A stretch of DNA of 64,000 nt, taken from NCBI RefSeq assembly GCF_017894385.1, contig NZ_CP059560.1:1240001-1304000 (forward strand), written 5' to 3'. The notes below the pieces were generated by a model. It saw only the letters and a list, made by a program, of their open reading frames with translations, made no database searches and was not told where the DNA came from. This document shows, piece by piece, positions 16,577 through 24,886 of the stretch (within the stretch, counting starts at the first letter, position 1; every line of letters begins with the position of its first letter). Both the position numbers and the translations under genes were made by a program. Source of the DNA: Aromatoleum petrolei (GTDB taxonomy: Bacteria > Pseudomonadota > Gammaproteobacteria > Burkholderiales > Rhodocyclaceae).

Positions 16577-17650
16577 TCAGATTCCGTCGTAGAGGCGGCC
16601 GGGATTGAGGATCCCCGCCGGATCGAAGGCCTGCTTGAGGCGCCGATGGATCGCCATCACCGGAGCGGGAAGCGGCTGGAAGACGTCGCCTGCCCGGTCG
16701 AACCCGCGGAAGGCCGTCGCATGCCCACCCAGTGCTGCGACGCGATCGCGGATCGTCGCCGCGGGCGCATCCGAACGCAGCCAGCGCAGCGCACCGCCCC
16801 ACTCGATCAGCTGCCTGCCCGCCAGCTTCACCGGCGCGGCCGAACTCGGCAGCGACAGGCGCCACAGAACTTCGCCCGGCGCGACGTCCGAGAAGTACCC
16901 GTCCGTCTGCTCGCGAATGTCCTGCCACAGGTCGGCGGCCACATCGTCCGCCAGCACCTCGCCGCCGAGCTTGCGCTCGGCCGCCCGCACGGCAGCCTCG
17001 GCACCCGACAGGCGCAGGTGCAGAGCACCATCAGCCCAGGCCGAAGCCGACACGGGCAAGGGCTGCCCGCCCCAATCGTTGAGGCGATCGATCGCCTCTT
17101 TCTCGCCGATGGCGAAGCGCAAGGTGGTCTCCGCAACGGGCCGCGGCAACACCTTCAATGACACGTCGAGGATCACGCCCAGCGTCCCGAGGCTGCCGGT
17201 GATGGCGCGCGACACGTCGTAGCCGGCCACGTTCTTCATCACCTGGCCGCCGAACGAGAGCACCTCGCCGCGGCCATCGATGACGCGCACGCCGAGGACG
17301 AAATCGCGCAGCGCCCCCGCCGTTGCGCGCCGCGGACCGGACAAGCCCGTCGCCACACAGCCGCCCACCGTCGCGCCGGCGCCGAAATGCGGCGGCTCGA
17401 ACGCGAGCATCTGTCCGCGCTCGGCGACCAACGCCTCGAGTTCCGCGAGCGGCGTGCCCGCCCTCACCGTCACGACCAGCTCGGTCGGTTCGTAGCTGGC
17501 CACGCCCGTATGGCCGCGGGTGTCGAACACCTCGCCGGCCGGGGTGCGCCCGTAGAAATCCTTCGTGCCGCCGCCGCGCACCTGCAGCGGCGTTCCGGCT
17601 TCAGCGGCGGCGCGCACGCGCTCGCACCACTGTTCAGTCAAATCGCTCAT
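16577..17650 (-). CDS. glcE: Glycolate oxidase FAD-binding subunit
   Basis: 357 residues, FAD_binding_4 family. Visible: VRGGGTKDFYGR near the N-terminus, the FAD-binding ELVVTVRAGTPLAELEALVAERGQMLAFEPP, and GATVGGCVATGLSGPRR, followed by GGQVMKNVAGYDVSR. Forms the glycolate dehydrogenase complex with GlcD and GlcF. Its ATG overlaps the stop of the small membrane protein gene by 4 nt and its stop is 2 nt from glcF. Confidence 0.94.
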   Translation of the reverse strand: MSDLTEQWCERVRAAAEAGTPLQVRGGGTKDFYGRTPAGEVFDTRGHTGVASYEPTELVVTVRAGTPLAELEALVAERGQMLAFEPPHFGAGATVGGCVATGLSGPRRATAGALRDFVLGVRVIDGRGEVLSFGGQVMKNVAGYDVSRAITGSLGTLGVILDVSLKVLPRPVAETTLRFAIGEKEAIDRLNDWGGQPLPVSASAWADGALHLRLSGAEAAVRAAERKLGGEVLADDVAADLWQDIREQTDGYFSDVAPGEVLWRLSLPSSAAPVKLAGRQLIEWGGALRWLRSDAPAATIRDRVAALGGHATAFRGFDRAGDVFQPLPAPVMAIHRRLKQAFDPAGILNPGRLYDGI

Positions 17651-17829
17651 TCGCTTTCCGCCTTATTCCCTGTCTTGTCCTTGGTACCGCACGCCGCCTG
17701 CTCCGGCCTCTTCGGCGCGCACCGCTTCCGGTCCTGCCGCTCGGCGATCGCCCGCAATGCGAGCCAGGAGCCGATCAGCGACATGACCGGCACCACCACC
17801 AGAAGAAACTGGATCCAGCCCCGATCCAT
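17647..17829 (-). CDS. Small single-span membrane protein inside the glc operon
   Basis: 60 residues, one hydrophobic helix at about residues 6-27 (IQFLLVVVPVMSLIGSWLALRA), then a basic, cysteine-containing cytoplasmic tail (RQDRKRCAPKRPEQAACG). Its ATG shares one base with the glcD stop (TGATG) and its stop overlaps the glcE start (ATGA), so it is translationally coupled on both sides. That packing strongly suggests a real gene. It might anchor the soluble GlcDEF complex at the membrane, but this is inference; no family recognised. Confidence 0.7.
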   Translation of the reverse strand: MDRGWIQFLLVVVPVMSLIGSWLALRAIAERQDRKRCAPKRPEQAACGTKDKTGNKAESE

Positions 17830-19340
17830 CAGAAACGGGGGATGTCCGGATACGGCACACGCCCGCTGCTCACGCGCATGCGTCCGTACTCGGCGCAGCG
17901 GTTGAGCGTGGGGATTGCCTTGCCCGGATTGAGCAGCCCGCGCGGATCGAACGCGCCCTTCACGCGGAAGAACATCGTCAGCTCAGGGCGCGTAAACTGG
18001 CTGCACATCTGGTTGATCTTCTCGATCCCGACCCCGTGCTCGCCGGTGATGGTGCCGCCCAGCGCGACCGACAGCTCGAGAATGTCCGCGCCGAAGGCCT
18101 CCGCGCGCTCGAGCTCGCCTTCCTGGTTGGCATCGAACAGGATCAGCGGGTGCAGATTGCCGTCGCCGGCATGGAACACGTTGATGCAGCGCAGGCCGTG
18201 CTTGCCCTCCATCTCCTGGATCGCCTCGAGCATCTCGCCCAGACGCTTCCTCGGAATCGTGCCGTCCATGCAGTAGTAGTCGGGCGAGATGCGTCCCGCC
18301 GCAGGGAAGGCCGCCTTACGGCCGGCCCAGAACTTCATGCGCTCGGCCTCGTCACGCGAGACGCGGATCTCGGTCGCACCGCTGCGTTCGAGCACCGCAC
18401 GCACGCGCTCGATCTCCTCGGCGACCTCCTCGGGCGTGCCGTCCGACTCGCACAACAGGATCGCCTTCGCGTCCAGCGGATAGCCCGCATGCACGAACTG
18501 TTCGACCGCCGCCGTCGCGGGCTGATCCATCATCTCGAGGCCGGCGGGGATGATGCCGGCCGCGATGATCTCGGCGACCGCCTCGCCCGCCTTGATGACG
18601 TCGTCAAAGGCCGCCAGCACGCACTGCGCGAGCTGTGGCTTGGGCGTGAGCCTGACGGTCACTTCGGTGACGACCGCGAGCATGCCCTCGGAACCGATCA
18701 GGAGCGCCAGCAGGTCGTAGCCCGGCGCATCCAGGCCGTGGTTGCCGATCTCCACGATCTCGCCATCGATGGTCACCCCGCGCACACGCAGCACGTTATG
18801 CACGGTCAGACCGTACTTGAGGCAATGCACGCCACCCGAGTTCTCGGCGACGTTACCGCCGATGGTGCACGCGATCTGCGACGACGGATCGGGTGCGTAA
18901 TACAAGCCGTGCGGCGAAGCCGCCTCCGAGATCGCAAGATTGCGTACCCCCGGCTGCACGACCGCCGTGCGCGCATGCGCATCCAGGTGCAGGATGCGGT
19001 TGAAGCGCGCCAGCGACAGCACCACACCGAACTTGTGCGGCAGCGCGCCCCCCGACAGACCAGTACCGGCACCACGCGCGACGACAGGCACGCCAATCTC
19101 GCTGCATACCTTGAGCACTGCGACGACCTGCTCCTCCGTCGTCGGCAGCGCCACCACCATCGGCATCTGGCGATACGCCGACAGGCCGTCGCATTCGTAA
19201 GGACGCAAGTCCTCGACGTCGTACATCAACGCCCCCGCAGGCAGCACCCGCGCCAGCGCCTCCACCACCCGAGCCTTGTCGACGGACGAAAAGTCCGCCT
19301 CCTGCTCGCCCAGACTCACCGGGTCCGCTGCAATGTTCAT
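17829..19340 (-). CDS. glcD: Glycolate oxidase subunit GlcD (FAD-linked)
   Basis: Catalytic flavin subunit that oxidises glycolate to glyoxylate. 503 residues, close to the ~499 of E. coli GlcD. Features: VALPTTEEQVVAVLKVC, PVVARGAGTGLSGGALP, the FAD-binding APDPSSQIACTIGGNVAENSGG, LIGSEGMLAVVTE, and the C-terminal NVFHAGDGNLHPLILFD and GTITGEHGVGIEK with substrate/flavin residues. Its start overlaps the regulator stop by 4 nt (ATGA). Confidence 0.95.
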   Translation of the reverse strand: MNIAADPVSLGEQEADFSSVDKARVVEALARVLPAGALMYDVEDLRPYECDGLSAYRQMPMVVALPTTEEQVVAVLKVCSEIGVPVVARGAGTGLSGGALPHKFGVVLSLARFNRILHLDAHARTAVVQPGVRNLAISEAASPHGLYYAPDPSSQIACTIGGNVAENSGGVHCLKYGLTVHNVLRVRGVTIDGEIVEIGNHGLDAPGYDLLALLIGSEGMLAVVTEVTVRLTPKPQLAQCVLAAFDDVIKAGEAVAEIIAAGIIPAGLEMMDQPATAAVEQFVHAGYPLDAKAILLCESDGTPEEVAEEIERVRAVLERSGATEIRVSRDEAERMKFWAGRKAAFPAAGRISPDYYCMDGTIPRKRLGEMLEAIQEMEGKHGLRCINVFHAGDGNLHPLILFDANQEGELERAEAFGADILELSVALGGTITGEHGVGIEKINQMCSQFTRPELTMFFRVKGAFDPRGLLNPGKAIPTLNRCAEYGRMRVSSGRVPYPDIPRF

Positions 19341-20158
19341 CGTCCCTTCTCCACTTCGTGCAACTCCTCGCTGCGCGCATCCGCCACGCGCGTCCCCTTG
19401 ATTGCCACCAGCTCACCCCAACGCCGTTCGTCCAGCCCGAAACGCCGCACGGCGCCCGCCAGATGCTCCGTTGCGGCCGCTCGTGCAGCAACCGGATCGC
19501 CCGCCGCGATCGCCTCGAAGATCCTTACGTGCTCGGCCTGCGAATCGCGCGCCCGTCCGGCGCGATGTCCGACCTCGTTCCAGGTCGGCGCGCGCGAGTC
19601 GGAAAACTGCTGCCCCATGAAAGCCTGGAAACGTTCGATCTGCGGGTTGTGCGTCGCCGCTGCGATGGCGACATGGAAGGCGTCGTCATCGGCGTGGGCG
19701 TCGGCGCCGGTCTCCAGCGCGACCGCCATGCGCTCGAGCGCGTCACGCATCCGGTCGAGTTCCTGCGGCGAGCAGCGCAGCGCCGCCAACTCGGCCGCGC
19801 CAGCCTCGACGAGGTAGCGCAGTTCGAAAATGTCCGATATCTCGCGATCGGACAGGCTGCCCTCCATCACCGCGTCGCCATTGACACCCCCACGCAGCAG
19901 GCGGAAACTGCCCTGCCCCGGCCGCGCCGCCACATAGGCGCCCGACCCTTGCCGCGTCATTACGCAACCGTCGGCCTTCAGGCGCGAAATGGCCTCGCGG
20001 ATCACCGCCCGGCTGACTCCGAAGCGTTCGCACAGAACCTTCTCGGTAGGCAACAGCGCCCCCGCCTTGAGGCCCTGCTCGCTGATCCACGCTTCCAGCT
20101 GGCCCGCGACGACGACGCTCAACCGTGGTCCGCGCCCTGATTTCTCGTTTGCCACCAT
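19337..20158 (-). CDS. glcC: FadR-subfamily GntR regulator of the glc operon
   Basis: 273 residues from MVANEKSGRG. N-terminal winged helix at ~15-75 (ALLPTEKVLCERFGVSRAVIREAISRL, then GSGAYVAARP) and C-terminal FCD ligand domain with the metal-binding pattern DDDAFHVAIAAATHNP and SQAEHVRIFEAI. By position it is the glycolate-responsive regulator (GlcC-like); LldR-like or PdhR-like ligands are possible. It is the first gene of the operon. A palindromic operator lies between its promoter and start, so autoregulation is expected. Confidence 0.85.
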   Translation of the reverse strand: MVANEKSGRGPRLSVVVAGQLEAWISEQGLKAGALLPTEKVLCERFGVSRAVIREAISRLKADGCVMTRQGSGAYVAARPGQGSFRLLRGGVNGDAVMEGSLSDREISDIFELRYLVEAGAAELAALRCSPQELDRMRDALERMAVALETGADAHADDDAFHVAIAAATHNPQIERFQAFMGQQFSDSRAPTWNEVGHRAGRARDSQAEHVRIFEAIAAGDPVAARAAATEHLAGAVRRFGLDERRWGELVAIKGTRVADARSEELHEVEKGR

Positions 20159-20175
20159 GTACCCGGCGCCCCAAA

Positions 20176-20188
20176 GTTGTCTGACAAC
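20176..20188. promoter_or_regulatory. GntR/FadR-type operator of the glc operon
   Basis: GTTGTCTGACAAC is a perfect palindrome around one central base and contains TTGTCTGACAA, matching the TNGTNNNACNA consensus of FadR-subfamily regulators. It begins 18 nt upstream of the regulator ATG and covers the predicted transcription start, which is ideal for repression of the whole operon by its first gene product. Confidence 0.7.
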
Positions 20189-20194
20189 ATTCGA

Positions 20195-20223
20195 ATCATA
20201 GTTCCACTTCGATCGAATGTCAG
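20195..20223 (-). promoter_or_regulatory. Sigma-70 promoter of the glc operon
   Basis: On the minus strand CTGACA (20218-20223) and TATGAT (20195-20200) are spaced by exactly 17 nt. The start would fall near 20188, at the edge of the operator. A 7-bp inverted repeat, CATTCGA (20188-20194) and TCGAATG (20213-20219), brackets the -10 and may be a second protein site. Confidence 0.7.
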
Positions 20224-20295
20224 TATTGGGGAATACCCGCACCCGAGGAGATACCTTGGCAAGGTTCCGGAGCCTGCGCCTAAGCGCTGATTTTC

Positions 20296-20325
20296 TTGAC
20301 GAAAATCCTGCTCGTCGTGTAAGGT
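20296..20325 (+). promoter_or_regulatory. Sigma-70 promoter of rplU-rpmA
   Basis: TTGACG at 20296-20301 and TAAGGT at 20320-20325, spacing 18 nt, lie about 40 nt before the rplU ATG. Sites of this form are usual before ribosomal protein operons. Confidence 0.65.
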
Positions 20326-20364
20326 GCGCGATTCCTTTGCAAACCCATCAACTGGAGCAACACC

Positions 20365-20676
20365 ATGTACGCGGTGATAAAAACCGGCGGCAAGCAGTAT
20401 CGCGTCGTCGCCGGCGAAAAGATCAAGGTAGAACAGATACCGGCAGACGTGGGCTCCGAAATCACCATCGACCAGGTTCTCATGGTCGGCGAGGGCGAGT
20501 CGGTCAAGATCGGCACCCCGGTGGTTTCCGGCGCCGCAGTGAAGGCGACCGTGGTTTCCCACGGCCGTCACGAGAAGGTCAAGATTTTCAAGATGCGCCG
20601 CCGCAAGCACTACCAGAAGCACCAGGGCCATCGCCAGAACTACACCGAGCTTCGCATCGAAGCGATCTCGGCCTGA
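20365..20676 (+). CDS. rplU: 50S ribosomal protein L21
   Basis: 103 residues, normal length. Begins [25 protein letters not shown] and ends with the basic [26 protein letters not shown], both diagnostic of L21. Followed after 22 nt by rpmA, which has an AAGGAGGT box. Confidence 0.98.
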   Translation: MYAVIKTGGKQYRVVAGEKIKVEQIPADVGSEITIDQVLMVGEGESVKIGTPVVSGAAVKATVVSHGRHEKVKIFKMRRRKHYQKHQGHRQNYTELRIEAISA

Positions 20677-20698
20677 TTAGCCAAGGAGGTAATTCGTC

Positions 20699-20962
20699 AT
20701 GGCACACAAAAAAGCTGGCGGTAGTTCCCGTAACGGCCGCGACTCGGAATCGAAACGACTTGGCGTGAAGCGCTACGGCGGCCAGTTCGTGCTCGCAGGC
20801 AACATCATCGTTCGCCAGCGCGGCACCGAATACCACCCGGGCGAGAACGTCGGCATCGGCAAGGACCACACCCTGTTCGCGCTGAAGGACGGCACCGTGC
20901 AGTTCACCGTGAAGGGCGCCTCGCGCCGCCGCACGGTCGTGATCGTGCCCGAAGCCGCCTGA
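20699..20962 (+). CDS. rpmA: 50S ribosomal protein L27
   Basis: 87 residues. [20 protein letters not shown] and [22 protein letters not shown] are the L27 signature; the N-terminal tail starts directly with Met-Ala, with no cleavable extension of the Firmicute type. Followed by a rho-independent terminator. Confidence 0.98.
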   Translation: MAHKKAGGSSRNGRDSESKRLGVKRYGGQFVLAGNIIVRQRGTEYHPGENVGIGKDHTLFALKDGTVQFTVKGASRRRTVVIVPEAA

Positions 20963-20981
20963 GTTCCGGCATCAAGGTTCG

Positions 20982-21015
20982 AAAAGCCCTATCCTTGCGG
21001 TAGGGCTTTTTTGTT
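20982..21015 (+). terminator. Rho-independent terminator after rpmA
   Basis: AAAAGCCCTA and TAGGGCTTTT form a 10-bp stem with a 9-nt loop and a U-rich tail (TTTTTTG). It separates rplU-rpmA from obgE. Confidence 0.85.
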
Positions 21016-21025
21016 TTTGCCATAA

Positions 21026-22246
<1,221 letters not shown>

Positions 22247-22305
22247 TCCCGAGTCCGGCCTGGTGCCGGCCCCTTCCCGTTAGCCCACGCTTGCCGTCAC
22301 AGATC

Positions 22306-23421
22306 ATGCGAAACAAGATCCGCAATGCGCGCCGCCTGGTGGTCAAGGTCGGCAGCGCCCTCGTCACCAACAACGGCACTGGCCTCGACAAAGCCGCGAT
22401 GGCGGACTGGGCGCGCCAGTTCGCCGCCCTGCGCGACTCCGGCAAGCAGGTCGTGCTGGTGTCCTCGGGCGCCATCGCTGCGGGCATGCAGCGTCTGGGC
22501 TGGACGAAGCGCCCGCAGGAAATGCACAAGCTGCAGGCCGCCGCGGCGGTCGGGCAGATGGGGCTCGTCGAAGCGTACGAAGAGGCATTCTCGGGCCACG
22601 GCATCCACACCGCCCAGATCCTGCTCACGCACGACGATCTCGCCGACCGCAAGCGTTACCTGAACGCCCGCTCGACGCTGACGACGCTGCTCGAACTCGG
22701 CGTCGTGCCAATCATCAACGAGAACGACACCATCGTCACCGACGAGATCAAGTTCGGCGACAACGACACGCTGGGGGCGCTGGTCGCTAATCTCATCGAA
22801 GCCGATGCACTGATCATACTCACGGACCAGAAGGGCCTCTATACGGCCGACCCGCGCCAGGACCCCTCCGCGACGCTGGTTTCCGAAGGACGCGCCGAGG
22901 ACCGTGCCTACGAGGCGATGGCCGGTGGCGCCGGCACCGGCATCAGCAAGGGCGGCATGATCACGAAGATCCGCGCCGCCCAGCGCGCCGCCCGCAGCGG
23001 CGCCCATACCTGCATCGCCAGCGGCAGCGAGCGCGACGCGCTGGTGCGTCTTGGCCAAGGCGAGGCGCTCGGAACCCTGCTATTCGCCACCAGCTCGCCG
23101 CTACAGGCGCGCAAGCAGTGGCTCGCCGACCACCTGCAGCTTGCCGGCGATCTGGTCATCGACGACGGCGCCGCGGCTGCGCTGCGCAGCGGGCGCAGCC
23201 TGCTGTCGGTGGGCGTGATCGAAGTACGCGGCGATTTCGAGCGTGGCTCGGCGGTCGCCTGCCGTACGCAGTCAGGAGAGGAAATCGGCCGCGGCCTGGT
23301 CAATTACAGCAGCACGGAATGTCGTCGCGTGGCGCGCAAACCCAGCAGCGACTTCGAACAGCTTCTCGGCTACATCGACGAGCCCGAACTGATCCACCGC
23401 GACAACATGGTGCTGCGCTAA
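22306..23421 (+). CDS. proB: Glutamate 5-kinase
   Basis: First step of proline synthesis, ATP-dependent phosphorylation of glutamate. 371 residues from [16 protein letters not shown] (the upstream TTG at 22291 adds five residues without support). Amino acid kinase domain with [41 protein letters not shown] and [12 protein letters not shown]-terminal PUA domain ([12 protein letters not shown] ... [14 protein letters not shown]). The 3' end overlaps the convergent pseudopilin gene by 4 nt. Confidence 0.96.
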   Translation: MRNKIRNARRLVVKVGSALVTNNGTGLDKAAMADWARQFAALRDSGKQVVLVSSGAIAAGMQRLGWTKRPQEMHKLQAAAAVGQMGLVEAYEEAFSGHGIHTAQILLTHDDLADRKRYLNARSTLTTLLELGVVPIINENDTIVTDEIKFGDNDTLGALVANLIEADALIILTDQKGLYTADPRQDPSATLVSEGRAEDRAYEAMAGGAGTGISKGGMITKIRAAQRAARSGAHTCIASGSERDALVRLGQGEALGTLLFATSSPLQARKQWLADHLQLAGDLVIDDGAAAALRSGRSLLSVGVIEVRGDFERGSAVACRTQSGEEIGRGLVNYSSTECRRVARKPSSDFEQLLGYIDEPELIHRDNMVLR

Positions 23422-24011
23422 TCCCCTGACGCCGGAACGGATACCCCCGTTCCGCCACGAACGGTTGTTGCGGAGCCCGCGCCCGACGCCGTTCCTGCGG
23501 CGGTGCCATCGTCCGACTCGACCGCTCTGAACACCCACTCCGCGTAGCTCCGGACTTCGCCCGAGAGTCCGCCGAGTTCCTTGGGCAGGTCGTGCTGCCT
23601 GATCGGAACGCCCTGAGCGAGGCTATAGACTCCCGCGATTCGCCCGCCGGCCTTTTCCAGGCCCCAGACGGGCTGCCTGGAGAACGGATCGCGATAGATC
23701 CGGCGCAGGTGTCTGACGAGAACCGGTCCGCGTCTGTCCTCCACGAGTTGCTGCAGGCTCTCCGGCAGGCTGTGATCCGCACCGGCTTGGACATAGCTCG
23801 ACAGCGCACGCGAGAACTCGACGCCGATAGCCAGTAGTTCCGCCTCTCGCTCACGCTGCGCCGCCTGCTGCCACACCACTCCGGTCTGTGCCACCAGCAG
23901 GCCGAGCCCCGCGACGATAAACAGCACCAGCAGGTAGGTATAACCGGCCTGCCGCCTCACATCTGCACCGGGACCAGCCGTCGCGCCTCGCGTTGGCTCA
24001 CGATCGCGCAC
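23418..24011 (-). CDS. Pseudopilin-like protein lacking the conserved Glu5
   Basis: About 197 residues from a GTG at 24011, which has GGTGAGA just upstream and follows the previous stop by 4 nt; longer frames overlap the preceding gene by more than 100 nt. Prepilin-like signal RRQAG then [21 protein letters not shown], so cleavage after Gly is plausible, but position +5 is Leu instead of Glu. The soluble part has [23 protein letters not shown], like the DPWG-type region of GspG relatives. The tail is low-complexity. Last gene of the secretion/pilus-like operon; possibly a minor pseudopilin. Confidence 0.72.
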   Translation of the reverse strand: MRDREPTRGATAGPGADVRRQAGYTYLLVLFIVAGLGLLVAQTGVVWQQAAQREREAELLAIGVEFSRALSSYVQAGADHSLPESLQQLVEDRRGPVLVRHLRRIYRDPFSRQPVWGLEKAGGRIAGVYSLAQGVPIRQHDLPKELGGLSGEVRSYAEWVFRAVESDDGTAAGTASGAGSATTVRGGTGVSVPASGD

Positions 24012-24015
24012 AATC

Positions 24016-24399
24016 TCACCACTCGGCAAGACTCGTACCGTCCTTGGCTGTACCTTCGGCCCCGCTGTGGAGATCCCACACTCCCGCCTCCTCCTCCCCC
24101 GGCGCCGCAACGAGCAGCCACGAGTCGTTTCGCTCGGTGATCGGATCAACGGGAAGCTTGCGCAGGTAACGCTTGGTCACGAGAGTATCGAGATCAGGTG
24201 GCCACTTGCCGATGTCCGCATGGTAGCGGTCGATTGCATCACGCACGACGGACAGCGTCTGGCGCAGGGAGGCCTCACGGCTGCGGTCCAGGTGCTCGAA
24301 ATAGCGCGGCGCGGCGATCGACATCAGCGTCGCGATGATGGCCAGCACCACCAGCAACTCGATGAGCGTGAAGCCGGAAAGGATCCCCCGCCTCTTCAT
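24016..24399 (-). CDS. Pseudopilin, GspG-like (second of three)
   Basis: 127 residues from ATG 24399, preceded by AAAGGTGG. Class III signal peptide: short basic leader MKRRGILSG, then FTLIELLVVLAIIATLM with Glu5. The globular part (DAIDRYHADIGKWPPDLDTLVTKRYLRKLPVDPITERNDSW) matches major pseudopilins of type II secretion systems. The gene begins 7 nt after the previous pseudopilin. No prepilin peptidase gene is in the window. Confidence 0.88.
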   Translation of the reverse strand: MKRRGILSGFTLIELLVVLAIIATLMSIAAPRYFEHLDRSREASLRQTLSVVRDAIDRYHADIGKWPPDLDTLVTKRYLRKLPVDPITERNDSWLLVAAPGEEEAGVWDLHSGAEGTAKDGTSLAEW

Positions 24400-24406
24400 G
24401 CCACCT

Positions 24407-24886
24407 TTACCACTCACGATACGGCACGCCATTGAGTCCACTTCGAGCCGATTTCGAATAAACGTCATACACGTCCTTCCCCTCGGCCGGCTCCTCGGGC
24501 GGGCTCGCATAGCTGCGCCTGCCCCAGGTCTGTTCCGCGGGCACCGTGGCGTCGGGATGAAAGGGGTCGCGCGGCAGACGACGCAGGAAGTAGATGCGCT
24601 TGCCAGCCGGATGGGTGACATCCGGCACGCCATTCACCAGCACCGCGAGGTCGGGTGGGTAGCCCGACGCATCGACGCGCTGCTCGATGCGCTGCTCCGC
24701 GTAGGCCGCCTTGTAAGCATCGAGTCCAGCGCGGATCTGGCGGAGCGCGATACGCAATTCCGATTCGCGCCCACGCTGGGCTGCAAGTTCGGCAAGCGGC
24801 ATCGCCCCGGCCGCGAGGATACCGATGATGGCCACCGTGACAACCAGCTCGATGAGGGTGAATCCGCGCGCCACCTCGTCCCTCAC
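24407..24886 (-). CDS. Pseudopilin, GspG-like (first of three)
   Basis: 159 residues starting at a GTG that overlaps the secretin stop by 4 nt (GTGA). Leader MRDEVARG then FTLIELVVTVAIIGILAAGAM with Glu5. The C-terminal part (GKRIYFLRRLPRDPFHPDATVPAEQTWGRRSY ... DVYDVYSKSARSGLNGVPYREW) resembles the Ca-site region of GspG. Expected to be processed by a prepilin peptidase and assembled into a short pseudopilus. Confidence 0.88.
   Translation of the reverse strand: MRDEVARGFTLIELVVTVAIIGILAAGAMPLAELAAQRGRESELRIALRQIRAGLDAYKAAYAEQRIEQRVDASGYPPDLAVLVNGVPDVTHPAGKRIYFLRRLPRDPFHPDATVPAEQTWGRRSYASPPEEPAEGKDVYDVYSKSARSGLNGVPYREW

Noticed and set aside
18036..19817. 593-codon plus-strand frame opposite glcD
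   Set aside because: GlcD on the minus strand has full family motifs and sits in a coupled operon; this frame has none.
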